Source: Membranipora membranacea
Taxonomy: Eukaryota; Bryozoa; Gymnolaemata; Cheilostomatida; Membraniporidae
Assembly: GCA_914767715.1 (NCBI GenBank)
Contig: OU612074.1
Span: 12,262,062 to 12,326,061, forward strand
Direction of reading: 5' to 3'
Length of the DNA: 64,000 nt
The notes under the pieces are model-generated. The model saw only the letters and a program-made list of their open reading frames with translations, was not told the DNA's origin and made no database searches. This document shows, piece by piece, positions 61,001-64,000 of this stretch. The position numbers and the translations under genes are program-made. Each line of letters opens with the position of its first letter. Positions within the stretch are counted from its first letter, which is position 1.

Positions 61001-62056
61001 GTAACAACCGCCAGACGTTCAAAGTACTTCTCATGGGCCTCATCTTCGATAAGGAACAAATATTCTATGTCAGAGTACGGGGTTGCTTCCCCTCTTGCTA
61101 ATGAACCAATACCAACAACACAGAAACCACAAGGAGACTTAGTTTTCAAACACTCGACAGACATATCTGCCACCAATCCACAAAATTCTTGCATGAATCC
61201 GCTTGACTTTTTTACAAAATCTTCTATCGCTTGCTGAGTTTGTTCTGTAATTGTATTCATTTCCTGTTTCAAATGAAGCCGGATTCTCTCAAGCTTGCTC
61301 TGAAGCATACACACACTATTGAGAAACTGTTCTTTTGAGATGTTGCATTCTTTGTCGAGGAAGTCTTTTATTACACCCCAAGCATCATCATTCACTCGAT
61401 CATTTGAGGATCCGTCAGCAGTAATATAGAGAGAGAAAGCCTGAAATGCAACATTAAAAATCCATTGACACAGCGTTCTAGACTCAGAAAATTTATTACA
61501 GTTCCTAATGACTTCTCAATTCTCTATCTATCTCTGTTCACAAACTTCTAAATGACTAGTAACTTGTGAACTTGTACAATGGCTCCTCATTTTTTGTTCA
61601 TCTCATTGTCTTATCATTGTCAACAGCTAACGTATGAACTGAGTAGTAAATTTTTTCTGTTCAGTCTCTCTCTATTACATGAAATATTAACTTTTGCTCA
61701 AGTGAAATATTATCTTATCATAGATATGAACTTGTGCGACAGACTTGTAAAATGTAATTTCTACGTGACTCTTTCAACAGCTAGAAACAAAAGTGTCTCG
61801 TAACTGCAAGGGTAGCTTCAGGATCCATATTGAGTGTTTCAACTGTCCAAGTTAACAATTATAGTGCCAGGAAAAATACTTGTAACACAATTTGTAGCTC
61901 GTTTACCTTGAATGCGTGAACCCAATTTTTGTCCTCATTGAACTTTCTCCTATACACATCTCCAAGAGCCTTCAGATGTCTCTCTTGAGATTTGAAATTT
62001 CTCATCCCGTTCCTCATGTATGAATTCATCAGTGTCTGTTTTATTCTCTGAAGATC
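58098..62056 (-). CDS. nucleotidyltransferase-fold (DUF294/GlnD-like) and TPR protein, 5'-partial
   Basis: Exons in coding order: 62056-61907 (50 codons), 61440-58650 and 58240-58098, phases 0 and 1, giving 1,027 visible residues. The first visible exon begins after an acceptor, so the start codon lies upstream and was not found. Residues about 162-176 read GSLARGEATPYSDIE, the G-S...[DE]-h-[DE] signature of the polymerase-beta-like nucleotidyltransferase fold, in the style of DUF294 and GlnD (RGE-x-P-x-SDID). Preceding residues are helical. TPR-like helix pairs occur at about 530-630 (for example ARARSLFQMGDFKNAEQQYR) and about 870-960 (KAHECYQNANDVF, KADESYSKAQAQL), after an acidic linker (SELDELVGDAFQSDEEE). 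The C terminus is a charged coiled coil. No membrane segment or signal is seen, so it is probably cytosolic. Substrate is unknown; regulatory NMP transfer or an immune role are possibilities only. Confidence 0.92.
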
Positions 62057-63159
62057 CTGAAACAATGATCATAACTAGAATTATGGTGTGAATAAATGCA
62101 ACAAAACTTCAGGGAGTGGATAACAGCATACATGTTTTGAGTGATAGATACTGGACATGTTCAAACCGCAGGCTGGCAGGTCCCAGGGGTCAGTTGCAGA
62201 CCCCTTCACCGAACCAATCTCCTTAATCTGCTCTTTATTGCAGGTATGAGGGGACCCCATATTGACAAGCTTGTCAAGACGGCTAGATTTTTTGTAGAGT
62301 TGATTGTATGTTATATACTATATACTTAGGCTTGATATGACACAAAAGGTTTGAAAAGAGCCAATTCCCACTATATCAAACCTTAGTTACCTTTCTCAAA
62401 CCTCATCACAAGCGTTCTCAAACCTAAAACCTTGTCAAATGTTGAGAATAATGTGAGCACCCGGTTCAAGAAACAAATTCAGGGTTAAACAATGATACCA
62501 GTGCTACATTGATAAATAATTATGAGCATACATGCCAAGTCTCCCTATTTAGGTGGGACCCTTCAGATTTCCACACCTACTTCTGCCCACTTCCCACTTT
62601 TTGTAATTCTCACTCTTTCCTCCAGATTTTAGACAAACAGTCATAACACAATATTTTAGTAAGTTATTAAGTGAGGGCATATAAGTCCCAGGGGCCCATG
62701 TGTTGATGGTAAGTGTTAAAGTGTATGTCACCTCAATTTGATCTTTTAGTACAGTACAAAGTACAAACATGAATTTATTTGGGATAAAAAAAATGCTCTC
62801 AGAGCATCAGTGGCCGGGGCGTCATCCTGGGCCCCATTTGGGGCTCACACGCCCCCAAGCCCTCAGGTGGATCACTCGGGTGCTTTCCACCCTCAAAGCA
62901 CAGCAATGCGGCGAAGTATCACTGAAAATTGAAATCTCCCACTTTTGAATTTAGATTACTTGGCAAGTATGAAAATGAGACTGATCAGAGCCATATGCTT
63001 AATCATATCTATCCTTTCTCAAGAAGCAGGGTGTGAAAAACAATACTACTGAACATCTCGAGATGAACTTGGTTAGTTGCTTGTTTGCCAGCCAAAGAAG
63101 AAATACAGCTTTGAAAAATCGCCAGTTTTCCTTAATCACTAATCTTTAATCTCAGTTAA
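62057..63159. other. probable upstream intron of the NTase-TPR gene
   Basis: Begins with the intron preceding exon 62056-61907. I find no upstream coding exon with matching phase. A GC-rich patch is at about 62810-62930. Confidence 0.4.
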
Positions 63160-63486
63160 AGTGACAGTCCTATTAGAAAAGTGGACATATTATCCCAGTA
63201 AATCGAATATTGTGAGTTCATAGGGCAAATAAAAATAATAAAAATTTAAAATTGTGGAAAATAGCAATTTAATGTTTTTTGAATATTTTAGCAGGGATCA
63301 TAGTGGATCATAGTTGTCAGGGGGAGGCAATAAATCACTATGATCCACTATGATCCCAATTTTCAGACTTTTGCAGCAGTTTTACTTCAACTAGGATCAC
63401 GGGCTGTTTCATTGTATATACCCCAATGACTTTTCAGCCGAAGATCTTAAAAACCATACCAAACATGGCCTAGTAGGACTGTCACT
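63160..63486. mobile_element. MITE with TTAA target sites and internal palindrome
   Basis: This 327-bp element is bounded by TTAA on both sides (63156-63159 and 63487-63490). It has perfect terminal inverted repeats, AGTGACAGTCCTA and TAGGACTGTCACT. TTAA target sites are typical of piggyBac and Kolobok elements; the ends do not begin with the piggyBac CCC, so a Kolobok-like origin is more likely. It is non-coding. Its centre is the 21-bp palindrome listed separately. Confidence 0.85.
63294..63357. repeat. perfect 21-bp inverted repeat (hairpin) in the MITE
   Basis: Arms 63294-63314 and 63337-63357 are exact reverse complements (gggatcatagtggatcatag plus t). Each holds the motif ggatcatagt twice or nearly so, separated by a 22-bp loop containing a G-rich patch. 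It would form a stable hairpin in single-stranded DNA or RNA. Confidence 0.95.
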
Positions 63487-63778
63487 TTAAGACGAATCCC
63501 TATAACTCTCTGAGGATTAATTTCCCCGCATTTGAAATAATAGGAAACAGACAGCACTCTCCAAAAATTGACAAGTTGCCTCCTATCCTGTCAATATTCT
63601 CTACTATGCTACGCTTCACATTTTCGTATCTTCCAACGGTTTTAGATCCACAAGAGATTGGGCATTGCTGCATGCGGTGGGGGTTGGCTTAAATTATTAA
63701 TTGTTTAATTGTTTTTAGCACACATTCATGAATTGATTAATTGGATCAGCTTATCCCAATTTGCCTGCTAGCATCACG

Positions 63779-63886
63779 CTTAAACCACTGCTGCCACAGC
63801 TGGGCTTTGCCCAACATAGCCACCAGTCAAAAATTTATATAGAGAGTTGTGGCATCTAAACATCTAGCCAGTAGCTTTTAATGGAG
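63779..63886 (+). repeat. 108-bp dispersed repeat, copy 2
   Basis: Same-orientation copy of 33445-33552, from cttaaaccactgctg to gcttttaatggag. Confidence 0.88.
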
Positions 63887-64000
63887 TTATATGAGCTCTC
63901 AAAATGTAGAGAGTAGTGATGACTAATGTTGTTGTTTACAGATCATTTCCTTTTAAAATCTAGCTGAGATCCAAAATTTTTATTAGTGTTGAATCCATTC

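Overview
This AT-rich window comes from an intron-rich animal genome: genes have GT-AG introns, signal peptides, collagen Gly-X-Y repeats, leucine-rich repeats (LRRs), an LDL-receptor class A (LDLa) module, tRNA-derived SINEs and DNA transposons. The mix (small transmembrane collagens, a nucleotidyltransferase-TPR protein, a secreted LRR protein) would suit an early-branching metazoan such as a sponge or cnidarian. That is an inference; nothing here fixes the taxon.

Layout. 1-13.3 kb: no convincing gene. 13.3-15.8 kb (+): a three-exon gene for a secreted, basic, LDLa-containing protein. 18.8-26.2 kb (-): a nine-exon gene for a secreted protein of about 18 LRRs; the exons join in frame to 551 residues. 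26.2-35.2 kb: gene-poor, with dispersed repeats. 35.2-57 kb: a cluster of short type II transmembrane collagen genes. Gene A (+, 35.3-37.0 kb) and gene D (+, 52.4-54.4 kb) are paralogues with the same exon plan. Between them lies minus-strand locus C (41.5-48.4 kb) with one first exon, a triplicated transmembrane exon and two collagen terminal exons, all but the two extra transmembrane copies in compatible phase. Two decayed collagen fragments (49.7 and 56.2 kb) show past birth and death. 58.1-62.1 kb (-): a protein of more than 1,000 residues with a DUF294/GlnD-like nucleotidyltransferase motif and TPR-like repeats; its 5' end was not found.

Mobile DNA explains much of the rest: two 688-bp inverted copies of a PIF/Harbinger-like element carrying a MADF-like exon, a broken non-LTR retrotransposon inside locus C, a TTAA-flanked MITE with an inner palindrome, two SINE families, and several unnamed dispersed repeats. 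One SINE has its polymerase III A box amplified into a 17-copy 13-bp minisatellite. Gene models were assembled by hand from splice sites and reading phase; no transcripts or database searches were available.
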